NCBI GenBank assembly: GCA_964471945.1
Contig: CAYYIJ010000015.1
Span: 1-34,077 of the forward strand
Reading direction: 5' to 3'
Length of the DNA stretch: 34,077 nucleotides
Source of the DNA: JASEHD01 sp964471945
GTDB taxonomy: Bacteria; Bacteroidota; Ignavibacteria; UBA10030; SZUA-254
Made by a program: the position numbers and the translations under genes. Position 1 is the stretch's first letter. Every line of letters starts with the position of its first letter. The notes under the pieces were generated by a model. It had not been told where the DNA came from. It searched no databases and saw only the letters and a list, made by a program, of their open reading frames with translations. Below, one piece after another: positions 1 through 7,687 of this stretch.

Positions 1-153
1 TCAAATCATTTTCGCATGTTTTTCTCCTCTCTTGGGGAAGTTGCTCAAGTCGGGACAGTAACTCCGTATATAGGAAGTATTAAATGGCAAAATGATCAAT
101 ACTTTTGCCCTGATACCCTTTACGAGGAAAGTATCCCTGAGTCTAAAATCTAG
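1..153 (+). CDS. C-terminal fragment of an unidentified protein (5' end outside window)
   Basis: The first + frame is open from base 1 to a TAG at 151-153, giving about 50 residues with normal-looking composition (aromatic and glycine residues mixed with polar ones, ending in PESKI). It is too short to identify and shows no motif I recognise. It converges on the next gene, whose stop lies nine bases away, which is a usual arrangement for two real genes. The open frame could still be chance, since 50 codons is short. Confidence is therefore moderate, and no function is proposed. Confidence 0.42.
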   Translation, partial: SNHFRMFFSSLGEVAQVGTVTPYIGSIKWQNDQYFCPDTLYEESIPESKI

Positions 154-161
154 AAATCATT

Positions 162-3100
162 CTAAGTACTCCCAGGTTTTATTATCACTCCCTTATTCTG
201 TTGCCCATTCATCTTCACAATAATCGGTTTATCAAATCGTAAGTGTTTTGTAAAAACTTTTTCATCTAATGACTTTTGTTTATCGAGCCATTCCCAATCA
301 ATCATTCCTTCTTGTTCATTGGAAGTAATAGTAAAATATCCAATCATAAAAGAAGTAATGTTCTGGAAGAAGTGAGAACCTTGAGAAGGAGTAACATCAA
401 TATCTTTAAAACCGGCTTCGATTATCACCCCAGCCCCGGAAATATGTTCCCATTTTACTGGAATACCTAACCATGGGTCAAGACTTCCCCAACGACCTAA
501 TCCAATTAATAAGTACGATCTTTGCTCAGAAATAAGCTTTTTATTAAAATAACCAATTTCAACAGCCATCTCGTGTGTTTTACTCCGATCAAATCTATTA
601 ATATCCACCATAACAATATCACAGAGATTACTGATCACACCATTGCCCAATACTTGATGACTCTGGCACAATAATTTCTGTTTATCAATAATTCCTAATT
701 CTAATTCTTCAGTTTCTCTGCTTATAACAAGCGGCCTGATTTGAAGCAACCCAAATTCTATCAATTTTCCGGGAGGGACCGACATATTAATTGCAAGTTC
801 AAGCTCAACTGCTGAGCCCATTCCCCAACTACCCATCTCGACAAGGAATCCAATAATTTCAGGTAGTGGAAAAATTTCATTCCGAAGTATTGGTGCAAAT
901 GTTATCACTCGTCTTCCCTCTCGTGAAAGTCCATCATGTATAGTATTATTTTCAGCAGAGTAGGTTGAACAAACATATTTTAAAGTCCCATCTTTTTCGG
1001 CATCACTAAGTCTATAAATTTTTAATAGTACATCATGTGTATCAATCGCTGCAATTGGTTTTGAATCAAGGTCTAAAGCATAAAACTCTGTTTGGCTGTT
1101 ACGAAGAGTGTCTTTCACCGAAGAAAATTGTAGAAGATGTCGAGGATACTTCGGACAAAATCTGACAACGACTCCACCATCAACAATCGATTTTCCTAAA
1201 CCGAGTGCAACCGAGACGATACCATCTTGAGGTTTTTGGGGAGAAACTGGGTAGAAATTGTACGACTTAGCAACTCCGGAAATCGCAGGATAAAATTTAC
1301 TGTCATACTGTGTGCCAACCATCTTTTGAACAATTACTGCCATCTTCTCCTCTTCGAGGCGGAACGAAGTAGCCTTCATATAATCTTTTGTATTTTGATA
1401 AAAGGTTGAAGCATAAACACGCTTTATTGTGTTTATCAAATCATTTCTTCGGTTTTGAAGATTAGGATGATTATTTGGGATCATATAGGTTTCATACACG
1501 CCTGCGAATGGATGAAACTGTGAATCTTCTAAGAGAGAAGATGAGCGAACAGCTAATGGTTCTTTAACAAGATCTAAAAATTCTTCTAATTGCCGTGACA
1601 CTTTCCTTGGAAATCTTTTTGCGGCTAAAAAGTATCTTGTAATTTCAGCGTTGTCGGTACTGCGAAGGGCAAATTCCCTTAGTCCATTATCCTCGAGGAA
1701 TTGATCAAATACATCCGTTCCAATGATTATCGCTGGTGGTACGTAAATTTCTACTCCTTCAAATTTATTCCGGACATCAAAGTTGTTAATCAATGTATTA
1801 ATGAATCCGAGACCACGAGCTTTCCCACCAAGCGACCCCCCACCAATCCGTGCAAAACTACTTAACGGATCAAAAGTCGATTTGTCGAAATCTGTAATTT
1901 GCCCCAACTGACGTAGTCGACGATACATTTGGAACGATGTGATTAGATCGTGGCGCATGGCTGCAACTGATGGGAAATCAGAAACCTTACGCGGTCTATG
2001 TTTATATGCAAGCCAAAATTCAGTACGTGCTTTTAACCAATTCGAAAAGTGATTACGCTCAGCATGGTAGCGAATACTTTCATCCGGGACAAAATGCAGT
2101 TGTTCTTCTAGCGATTTTAAATCCGATGCCCGACTTACTTCCGTACCGTCTGGTAGTCTAAAAATAAAATCCCCAAAACTGAAGTAATGATTCATAAAGA
2201 GCCGTAAATCGTGCAGGAGAGTTGGGGAATCTTTTAACAGAAACGATACACCTATTGAATGAACTTCTTCCTCACGCTCCGGTGCATTCGACTGCAACAA
2301 AATAGGGATATCTGATCTCCGTGCTTTAACCTCCTTCGTAAAATCTATCCCTGCTCGTGGATCATGTTCACAATTATGCAAAAAATCAATATCCGAAATT
2401 ACACCTAAGATGGTTTCTTCGTACTTTTGGAAATATTCCCACGCTTCTTCATAAGTTGTGCAAAGTAAAATTTTGGGTCGTGCCCTCATTCTCAAAACTC
2501 TATCAGAAGGATTTATCCCTTCTGAGATGAGACGTTGTGATTGATGCAGTATCTCTGAATATATTATCGGTAGAAATGCTGAATAATATCGTACATTATC
2601 CTCTATAAGAATTATTGACTGTACACCAACCGCTTTTGTATCATGCTCAACGTTCATTCTGTCTTCGATGTACTTTATTATAGCAACAAGAATTCGTGAA
2701 TCGCCTTGCCAAATGAAAACGCGATCGAAAACGGAAATATCCTGACACGTCATCAGTTCTACCTGCTCGCGATTATCATACGTCAAGAGAACAACTGGAA
2801 TATTCAAGCCGGATTCTTTCACTCGTTTTGCAAATCGGATTGCGGTGATATCTTCGATGTGAGGTGTTGTGATAATTAAATCGAACCGACGTCCACTCGT
2901 AGCTAAATCGAGAGCTTCTTCCCCGCTCGATACATGTGTAATCTCTGGTGAATGACTTAGATTTAGTCCTTCGTACTCCTTTCGAATCATCTCATATAAC
3001 CTCCCATCCTCCTCGATGATATATGAGTCGTACAAACTTGAAACAAGGAGTATATCCCGTACATTGAAGCGCATGAGTTTTTGGAATCCCTGGAATCGGG

Positions 3101-3167
3101 TACTGAAACCTACAGTTTTCCATGGATATTCCGTCCGTTCCGTTGATTGTTTAATAAGATTTGTCAT
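162..3167 (-). CDS. Tandem receiver-like domains fused to a PEP/pyruvate-binding (PPDK N-terminal) ATP-grasp domain
   Basis: About 1001 residues. Residues ~38-170 form a degenerate receiver: the usual acidic pair after the first strand is replaced by Ser/Leu, and the phospho-acceptor position reads Thr-Thr. Residues ~185-330 form a second receiver that keeps an acidic N-terminal cluster (IEDN), a candidate acceptor Asp near 261 and the Lys near 314. From ~443 a PPDK/PEP-synthase nucleotide-binding domain follows, with GGGSLGGKARGLGF and LAVRSSSLLEDS plus FAGVYET. The swivelling phospho-His domain and the C-terminal PEP/pyruvate barrel are absent; instead there is a ~200-residue C-terminal region of unknown role. 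It is probably a nucleotide-dependent regulatory or phosphotransfer protein rather than a true PEP synthase. The start is taken as ATG at 3165-3167; a TTG two codons upstream also opens the frame. There is no clear Shine-Dalgarno site. Confidence 0.85.
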   Translation of the reverse strand: MTNLIKQSTERTEYPWKTVGFSTRFQGFQKLMRFNVRDILLVSSLYDSYIIEEDGRLYEMIRKEYEGLNLSHSPEITHVSSGEEALDLATSGRRFDLIITTPHIEDITAIRFAKRVKESGLNIPVVLLTYDNREQVELMTCQDISVFDRVFIWQGDSRILVAIIKYIEDRMNVEHDTKAVGVQSIILIEDNVRYYSAFLPIIYSEILHQSQRLISEGINPSDRVLRMRARPKILLCTTYEEAWEYFQKYEETILGVISDIDFLHNCEHDPRAGIDFTKEVKARRSDIPILLQSNAPEREEEVHSIGVSFLLKDSPTLLHDLRLFMNHYFSFGDFIFRLPDGTEVSRASDLKSLEEQLHFVPDESIRYHAERNHFSNWLKARTEFWLAYKHRPRKVSDFPSVAAMRHDLITSFQMYRRLRQLGQITDFDKSTFDPLSSFARIGGGSLGGKARGLGFINTLINNFDVRNKFEGVEIYVPPAIIIGTDVFDQFLEDNGLREFALRSTDNAEITRYFLAAKRFPRKVSRQLEEFLDLVKEPLAVRSSSLLEDSQFHPFAGVYETYMIPNNHPNLQNRRNDLINTIKRVYASTFYQNTKDYMKATSFRLEEEKMAVIVQKMVGTQYDSKFYPAISGVAKSYNFYPVSPQKPQDGIVSVALGLGKSIVDGGVVVRFCPKYPRHLLQFSSVKDTLRNSQTEFYALDLDSKPIAAIDTHDVLLKIYRLSDAEKDGTLKYVCSTYSAENNTIHDGLSREGRRVITFAPILRNEIFPLPEIIGFLVEMGSWGMGSAVELELAINMSVPPGKLIEFGLLQIRPLVISRETEELELGIIDKQKLLCQSHQVLGNGVISNLCDIVMVDINRFDRSKTHEMAVEIGYFNKKLISEQRSYLLIGLGRWGSLDPWLGIPVKWEHISGAGVIIEAGFKDIDVTPSQGSHFFQNITSFMIGYFTITSNEQEGMIDWEWLDKQKSLDEKVFTKHLRFDKPIIVKMNGQQNKGVIIKPGST

Positions 3168-3291
3168 TATCAATATGGATATTATTACATAAAATATAAA
3201 AATCTGTGGGTAAAAAAAACTTTCGCTATGGTAAAGATAAATGATATCACTTCAAGAAGAAAATCACAATTTTCACATTATCTGAAATATA

Positions 3292-3320
3292 TTGAATGGC
3301 TTTATAAAAAATCCTATATT
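3292..3320 (+). promoter_or_regulatory. Sigma-70-like promoter for the LOG/Nudix pair
   Basis: TTGAAT at 3292-3297 and TATATT at 3315-3320 are separated by exactly 17 bases. A start site near 3327 would leave a short leader containing AAGGAG at about 3337-3342, just before the ATG at 3351. The same TATATT -10 with a 17-base spacer occurs before tRNA-Gln in this window, which supports the call. It is a sequence match only. Confidence 0.5.
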
Positions 3321-3350
3321 GAAAATATTATTTAATAAGGAGATAATTAA

Positions 3351-4058
3351 ATGGTACCACGAACTGATAGAGATTTACACATCGACACACAATTTGATCA
3401 TCTCGTTAGAACTCAGCAAGATGTATGGCGGGTTTTTCGCGTGATGGCGGAGTTTGTCGAAGGTTTTTCAACGTTATCAAACCTTGGTCCATGTGTTTCC
3501 ATCTTTGGTTCTGCTCGTATTCAACCTGAAACACATTACTACAGACTTGCAAAGACAGTCGCAAAAGAATTTGTTCGAGCGGGCTATGGAATAATTTCAG
3601 GTGGTGGCCCTGGTATTATGGAAGCATCGAATCGCGGCGCACGCGAAGCTGCCGGAGCTTCAGTCGGGATCAATATCGATCTGCCGTTCGAACAGAAGGC
3701 AAACGATTATGTAGACCCTGATAAGTTGATCACCTTTAGACACTTTTATGTCAGGAAAGTTATGTTCATCAAGTACGCTCAAGGTTTTATTGTAATGCCC
3801 GGCGGATTTGGTACGCTTGACGAATTCTTCGAGGCGATAACTCTCATCCAAACGAAAAAGATTCATCCCTTCCCTGTCGTATTAATGGGACAAGAATATT
3901 GGAGCGGAATTATTGATTGGTTCAGAACAAAAGCACTTTCTGAGGGAATGATATCAAAAAAGGATTTGGAATTATTTTCCATAACTGATGAGCCGAAAGA
4001 AGCCGTAGCTATAGTGAAGCGTTTCTATAAAAAAGAAGATCACGGACCGAATTTCTAA
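3351..4058 (+). CDS. LOG-family protein (TIGR00730 Rossmann fold, putative nucleotide phosphoribohydrolase)
   Basis: 235 residues, typical of the longer bacterial LOG proteins. The family cleaves the N-glycosidic bond of nucleoside 5'-monophosphates to free the base and ribose 5-phosphate; plant and some bacterial members release cytokinins. The Rossmann segment SIFGSARI is followed by GGGPGIMEASNRGA and the signature PGGFGTLDEFFE, which holds the catalytic Arg/Glu environment of the family. The ATG has a strong AAGGAG site nine bases upstream and a promoter at 3292-3320. A Nudix hydrolase gene follows 12 bases downstream, suggesting joint handling of a nucleotide or nucleotide-sugar. The true substrate cannot be read from sequence; in bacteria the role is more likely purine salvage than hormone production. 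Confidence 0.9.
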   Translation: MVPRTDRDLHIDTQFDHLVRTQQDVWRVFRVMAEFVEGFSTLSNLGPCVSIFGSARIQPETHYYRLAKTVAKEFVRAGYGIISGGGPGIMEASNRGAREAAGASVGINIDLPFEQKANDYVDPDKLITFRHFYVRKVMFIKYAQGFIVMPGGFGTLDEFFEAITLIQTKKIHPFPVVLMGQEYWSGIIDWFRTKALSEGMISKKDLELFSITDEPKEAVAIVKRFYKKEDHGPNF

Positions 4059-4070
4059 ACGCCTCCTGAA

Positions 4071-4610
4071 ATGCCTTTAAAACCCTGGAAAAAAATCCGA
4101 CAAGTACTCGAATTAAAAAATCCCTGGTGGACATATTGCAAGGATGAAGTTGAGCTTCCCTTAGGTAAAAAGGGAGAATATCATTTTGTTCATGTTAATG
4201 GATCGAGTATGATTATCCCTTTGATGGATGATGGGAGATTGATTATGATAAACCAGTATAGATACCTTGCACAGAAAGAAAGTCTTGAGTTTCCTTGTGG
4301 AAGCGTCAAAGATGGTGCCACCTATGAGGAAACAGCAAGACACGAGCTTGCTGAAGAAACAGGATTTGAAGCTGAAAATTTATCGTTGGCTGCCGAATTC
4401 AATCCGTATAATGGTGTAACTGATGAAATGTGCCGTGTTTATATCGCTAAAAATCTCAAACCAATCGATGCAAAGCCAGATGATACTGAAGAGTTCGAAC
4501 AAGTATTTGTTACAATAAATGAACTTGAAAAAAAAATACAATCAGGTGATATCTGGGATGGGATGACATTGGCGGCGTGGGTTATAATAAAAAACCAATT
4601 GATGAAATAA
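4071..4610 (+). CDS. Nudix hydrolase, ADP-ribose pyrophosphatase-like
   Basis: 179 residues. The Nudix box is visible as a glycine, a spacer, then HELAEETGF (canonical REUXEEXGU). His replaces the usual first Arg, and the glutamate normally six residues after the box glycine is replaced by Ala, while the metal-binding EE pair is intact. Flanking features fit the ADP-ribose/nucleoside-diphosphate-sugar branch: a PWW-containing N-terminus, the segment QYRYLAQKESLEFPCG before the box, and a C-terminal region following FNPYNGVTDE. Such enzymes split ADP-ribose into AMP and ribose 5-phosphate. It lies 12 bases after the LOG gene, so the two are almost certainly cotranscribed. The product of one (ribose 5-phosphate or AMP) is in the substrate space of the other. 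Confidence 0.9.
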   Translation: MPLKPWKKIRQVLELKNPWWTYCKDEVELPLGKKGEYHFVHVNGSSMIIPLMDDGRLIMINQYRYLAQKESLEFPCGSVKDGATYEETARHELAEETGFEAENLSLAAEFNPYNGVTDEMCRVYIAKNLKPIDAKPDDTEEFEQVFVTINELEKKIQSGDIWDGMTLAAWVIIKNQLMK

Positions 4611-4634
4611 TAATTCTTTTTCTTTAATGTTCTC

Positions 4635-5270
4635 TTAAAAATTATACTTTATTCCAACATTAATAGGTGTTAGTTTCACCTCGACTTGCTCTGGAATAAA
4701 AGCATATATTAAACTACCGAAGAGTGATACAAATAAAAGGCCCCTTACGATTTCTTTTCTATCTCTTACCGCAATAAGATCATCTAAAGTCATTTGCATT
4801 GTTCTTCTTATTTCATCATGTTGGGGATATTTCCCCAATTGCTCCTGATAAGAATTAATATTTTTATTCATACGGTCAATATCTTCCCAATAATCGTAAA
4901 TTAATATACCACTTATTAAGGTTACCGATAAAAATCCAAGATGAGTATATTTCTTCTTTGTATACCATAGAGAACTATCACGCTCAAAAACATCATATTT
5001 CTCTTTATTGTCTAGATCGGTATCATTAATTCTCTTCTTAACATGATTTACAATAGCAGACCTATATATTTTTTCAGACACAATTTCCTTTCCAATCTCA
5101 CTCCAACCTTTGTTTTGTTTAATAAAAAATTTAACTACAAAATAAATACTATCGACTGAAATAATTTCAACATTTCTATATACTGTTCCATCTTTTAGGT
5201 ATATATCATCACAGTAAGAATCTTGACTAAGGAATATCAATAATATCAGTAACCATAATATTTTTATCAT
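4635..5270 (-). CDS. Hypothetical membrane protein with signal peptide and two transmembrane segments
   Basis: 211 residues, not recognised. A hydrophobic N-terminus (residues ~1-20, ending near YC) looks like a signal peptide or anchor. It is followed by DIYLKDGTVYRNVEI, a pattern often seen at the mature N-terminus of FCB envelope proteins of unknown function. Two hydrophobic stretches follow (around HLGFLSVTLISGILIY and RGLLFVSLFGSLIYAF), separated by a charged, probably helical segment rich in Glu, Gln and Asn. The protein ends in a phenylalanine, but there are too few strands for a barrel. The start is supported by AAAGGTG five to nine bases before the ATG. It is more AT-rich than its neighbours and stands alone between a convergent Nudix gene and the tRNA locus. 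An envelope location is inferred; the function is unknown. Confidence 0.7.
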   Translation of the reverse strand: MIKILWLLILLIFLSQDSYCDDIYLKDGTVYRNVEIISVDSIYFVVKFFIKQNKGWSEIGKEIVSEKIYRSAIVNHVKKRINDTDLDNKEKYDVFERDSSLWYTKKKYTHLGFLSVTLISGILIYDYWEDIDRMNKNINSYQEQLGKYPQHDEIRRTMQMTLDDLIAVRDRKEIVRGLLFVSLFGSLIYAFIPEQVEVKLTPINVGIKYNF

Positions 5271-5448
5271 ACCACACCTTTTTTTTTGATTTGATAACCA
5301 TTATACAGCTTTTAATACCATGAAAGTAACAAAATAAAAACACTTATTCAAGTAAAATATTTTAAATGTTGAGTTGGCAACTTATTACATTTATCCATTT
5401 TTAATATTTCTAACCTTTTATTATATTACAACTCAATAATACGATATT

Positions 5449-5520
5449 GCGGGAGTAATTCAGCGGTAGAATGTCAGCTTCCCAAGCTGAACGTCGCCGG
5501 TTCGATCCCGGTCTCCCGCT
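5449..5520 (+). tRNA. tRNA-Gly (anticodon CCC)
   Basis: The acceptor stem GCGGGAG (5449-5455) pairs with CTCCCGC (5513-5519), with a T discriminator at 5520 as in other glycine tRNAs. The anticodon stem TCAGC/GCTGA encloses the loop TTCCCAA, so the anticodon is CCC, reading GGG. The T-arm GCCGG-TTCGATC-CCGGT is intact. CCA is not encoded. It is the first of two + strand tRNAs, separated from tRNA-Val by a 148-base structured spacer. Confidence 0.96.
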
Positions 5521-5668
5521 CTACTGAAATTACATGAATTAGCAATTCCGCAAAGCAGGAGCGGTTAAGTTGTATGTAATTACGGGAGAGAATAATTATT
5601 AAAAGTCGGGGTAGCCATGATACTGCTTTATTCTTATTCTCCATGCTTCAGGCACCCCGACTCCTACC
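5521..5668 (+). other. Structured spacer between tRNA-Gly and tRNA-Val with nested inverted repeats
   Basis: No ORF. Two separate foldable units are visible. In the first, AATTACAT (5528-5535) pairs with ATGTAATT (5574-5581) and encloses CCGC (5548-5551) / GCGG (5561-5564). In the second, AGTCGGGGT (5604-5612) pairs perfectly with ACCCCGACT (5654-5662), extended inward past one bulged A by GCC (5614-5616) / GGC (5651-5653), with a 34-base loop. A competing pairing, GAGAATAA (5588-5595) with TTATTCTC (5634-5641), would exclude part of the second unit. Read on the - strand, the second hairpin is followed by TTTTAATAATTATT and could end antisense transcription. It may be a processing element, a small RNA or a terminator; I cannot decide among these. 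Confidence 0.45.
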
Positions 5669-5743
5669 GGACGCTTAGCTCAGCTGGTTCAGAGCGCCGC
5701 CCTTACAAGGCGGAGGTCGCAGGTTCGAACCCCGCAGCGTCCA
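5669..5743 (+). tRNA. tRNA-Val (anticodon TAC)
   Basis: The acceptor GGACGCT (5669-5675) pairs with AGCGTCC (5736-5742), with an A discriminator at 5743. The anticodon stem CCGCC/GGCGG holds the loop CTTACAA, giving anticodon TAC for valine GUA codons. The T-arm contains GGTTCGAACC. CCA is not encoded. The last ten bases, GCAGCGTCCA (5734-5743), recur exactly at 5808-5817 downstream. Confidence 0.96.
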
Positions 5744-5822
5744 CAATATTGATGATCTCAGAACTGAAATCGAAAGTTCTCCCATTCCGATAAAATCAGA
5801 ACGGAATGCAGCGTCCAAAAAA
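5744..5822. repeat. Post-tRNA spacer with a 10-bp copy of the tRNA-Val 3' end and two small inverted repeats
   Basis: GCAGCGTCCA at 5808-5817 duplicates the last ten bases of tRNA-Val (5734-5743). Between the copies lie two short inverted repeats: AGAACT/AGTTCT (5760-5765, 5775-5780) and CATTCCG/CGGAATG (about 5783-5808). There is no T tract on the + strand, so a classic terminator is not evident. The repeated tRNA end resembles an attachment-site scar, but the interval is under 80 bases and contains no gene. Confidence 0.4.
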
Positions 5823-6734
5823 TTATTTAATGATACTTTCCAATGCCTTATTCAACTCTGGATACTGAAACTGAAAACCAGAATCAATTAATTTCTTCGG
5901 AATAATTTTTATACCGCCTAAAAGCATTTCCGACATCTCTCCTAACATAATTTTCAATACAAACGACGGAACAGAAATAGCCGAGGGTCTTTTCATTGTT
6001 TTGCCGAGCAGAGATGCAAATTTTTTCATGGTCACCGGAAAAGGCGAGGCAACATTGACAGCACCTTTTATTGAATTATGATCAAGAGTAAATTTGATTA
6101 TTCTTATAACATCATCCCGATGAATCCAGGGGAACCATTGTTCGCCCGAACCAAGAGGTCCACCCAGAAAAAACTTAAAAGGTAAACTCATCTTCTTCAA
6201 TGCACCACCTGATTTTTCCAACACTATACCTATGCGTAGCAGAACCACTCTAATACCAAATTTTTCTGCAACCATTGCTTCCGCTTCCCATTGTTCACAC
6301 AAATCAGCAAGATAACCACTTCCTTTGGGATGCGATTCGCTGACATCCTCATTACTATCGTTACCATAATATCCAGCAGCCGAGGCATTAATTAATATTT
6401 TTGGTTTGACCGAAGCCAATGAGATCGAATCAATTATTGCCCGAGTTGGCTCCAGTCTGCTCTGGATAAGTTTTACTTTTCGTTTTTCAGTCCAGCGTTT
6501 CGAGGAAACATTCTCTCCGGATAAATTTATCACAGCATCAGAACTATTAATGTGTTCCATCCATGGACCACTATTTTTTCCATCCCATTTTACGATTTGT
6601 AATAAATCTGAACATTTAAAACCGACAGTATCGGCTTTCCTGGAAAGTAATACTACCTGATTATTTTCATCGAGTAAAATTTTAATCAATTTAGAGCCGA
6701 TAAAGCCACTGCCACCAGCCAGAACAATTTTCAT
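5823..6734 (-). CDS. TIGR01777 family epimerase (YfcH/SDR39U1-like)
   Basis: 303 residues, full length for the family. This is an extended short-chain dehydrogenase/reductase-like protein: the N-terminal nucleotide-binding motif GGSGFIG (residues 7-13) follows the first strand, NLSGENV and the family hallmark NASAAGYYG are present, and the C-terminal DUF1731-type region includes the FPWIHRDDV and KLIDSGFQFQYPEL segments. Its substrate is not known; members are annotated as nucleoside-diphosphate-sugar epimerases by homology alone. It is transcribed away from the methyltransferase gene, with about 95 bases of AT-rich sequence between them, and runs towards the tRNA-Val spacer. It is apparently monocistronic. 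Confidence 0.92.
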   Translation of the reverse strand: MKIVLAGGSGFIGSKLIKILLDENNQVVLLSRKADTVGFKCSDLLQIVKWDGKNSGPWMEHINSSDAVINLSGENVSSKRWTEKRKVKLIQSRLEPTRAIIDSISLASVKPKILINASAAGYYGNDSNEDVSESHPKGSGYLADLCEQWEAEAMVAEKFGIRVVLLRIGIVLEKSGGALKKMSLPFKFFLGGPLGSGEQWFPWIHRDDVIRIIKFTLDHNSIKGAVNVASPFPVTMKKFASLLGKTMKRPSAISVPSFVLKIMLGEMSEMLLGGIKIIPKKLIDSGFQFQYPELNKALESIIK

Positions 6735-6829
6735 ATAGTTTCTCCATAAGATAAGTAAGTGTACAAAATTAAAATTTAATTTTCTAATCGCTTGTTTTTG
6801 ACGATCTCAAGGTTTATCTTTGAAATGAG

Positions 6830-7687
6830 ATGAACGTTACAATCGATATAAAGCAAATAACAACACTCGATCTTCCCGAGCTGCAGCCTTATCGAACACT
6901 ACGAAGACCTTTAGAGCACATCAGGCAGGGAATATTTGTCGCTGAGGGAGAGAAAGTGGTTTGCCGCCTGTTGTCATCAAAATGTGATATTGTTTCTTTG
7001 CTACTTACAAAGGAACACTTCGAGAGGCTGAATCCACTGTTATCCCATCCCAGTAGATCGAATTATTCTGTGTATCTTGCAGAAAAATCACTTATTGAAA
7101 CAATTGTCGGCTTTAATCTTCACCAAGGAATCATGGCGGTAGCAAAAGTACCGAACGATCTTCCACTTGAGGATACAATAAAGCAATTACAACAACCATA
7201 TCTGCTCGTTGCATTGGATGGTTTAGTAAATTCGGAGAATGTCGGAGTCGTAGTAAGAAATTGTGCTGCATTCGGTGTCTATGCTATTCTTGTTGGGGAA
7301 ACATCAAGCAGTCCGTATTTACGTCGGGCGGTGAGAAATTCGATGGGGGCTGTATTCAATCTTCCAATTATTCATAATTCAAATCTGGTCGATTCACTAA
7401 ATATATTACGAAACCGATTTAACACAAAAATTTGCGCTGCACATCCACATGAAAGAAAGTTGATTCATGAGACCGACATAAGCGGAAATTTATGCATCAT
7501 TTTCGGTAACGAAGGTAACGGAATCTCGAAGCAAATACTTGAGGTATGCGATGAACACATATCCATCCCTATGTCAAATGAAATCGATTCAATAAACGTC
7601 GCAAGTGCAAGTGCTGTTTTTCTATACGAGATTCAAAAACGAAAACATTTAAACAGAAAACATATAAATGAATCACGACAAAAATAA
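6830..7687 (+). CDS. SpoU/TrmH-family RNA 2'-O-methyltransferase
   Basis: 285 residues. The N-terminal part, including EHIRQGIFVAEGEKVV, matches the substrate-binding L30e-like domain (residues ~1-100) of SpoU enzymes. The SPOUT catalytic domain follows with its three motifs: LVALDGLVNSENVGVVVRNC (motif 1, Asn and Arg), IIFGNEGNGIS (motif 2) and SINVASASAVFLYEI (motif 3), which form the knot that binds S-adenosylmethionine. The family methylates ribose 2'-hydroxyls in 23S rRNA or tRNA; the exact nucleotide cannot be assigned. The ATG lies only about 30 bases from plausible promoter-like AT sequence and has no strong ribosome-binding site. Its 3' end overlaps the start of rnhA by 20 bases, so the two RNA-related genes are translationally linked. 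Confidence 0.92.
   Translation: MNVTIDIKQITTLDLPELQPYRTLRRPLEHIRQGIFVAEGEKVVCRLLSSKCDIVSLLLTKEHFERLNPLLSHPSRSNYSVYLAEKSLIETIVGFNLHQGIMAVAKVPNDLPLEDTIKQLQQPYLLVALDGLVNSENVGVVVRNCAAFGVYAILVGETSSSPYLRRAVRNSMGAVFNLPIIHNSNLVDSLNILRNRFNTKICAAHPHERKLIHETDISGNLCIIFGNEGNGISKQILEVCDEHISIPMSNEIDSINVASASAVFLYEIQKRKHLNRKHINESRQK

Noticed and set aside
3147..3335. A 62-codon + strand ORF before the LOG gene, with an inner ATG-started 35-codon version
   Set aside because: It starts inside the opposite gene with TTG, has AT-rich low-complexity content, covers the LOG promoter, and has no ribosome-binding site.
5604..5662. GGGGTGCC on the - strand, which resembles the start of a TPP riboswitch
   Set aside because: The conserved second half (CTGATCTGGATAATGCCAGCG-like) is absent, and no thiamine gene is nearby; the match comes from the stem of a hairpin.
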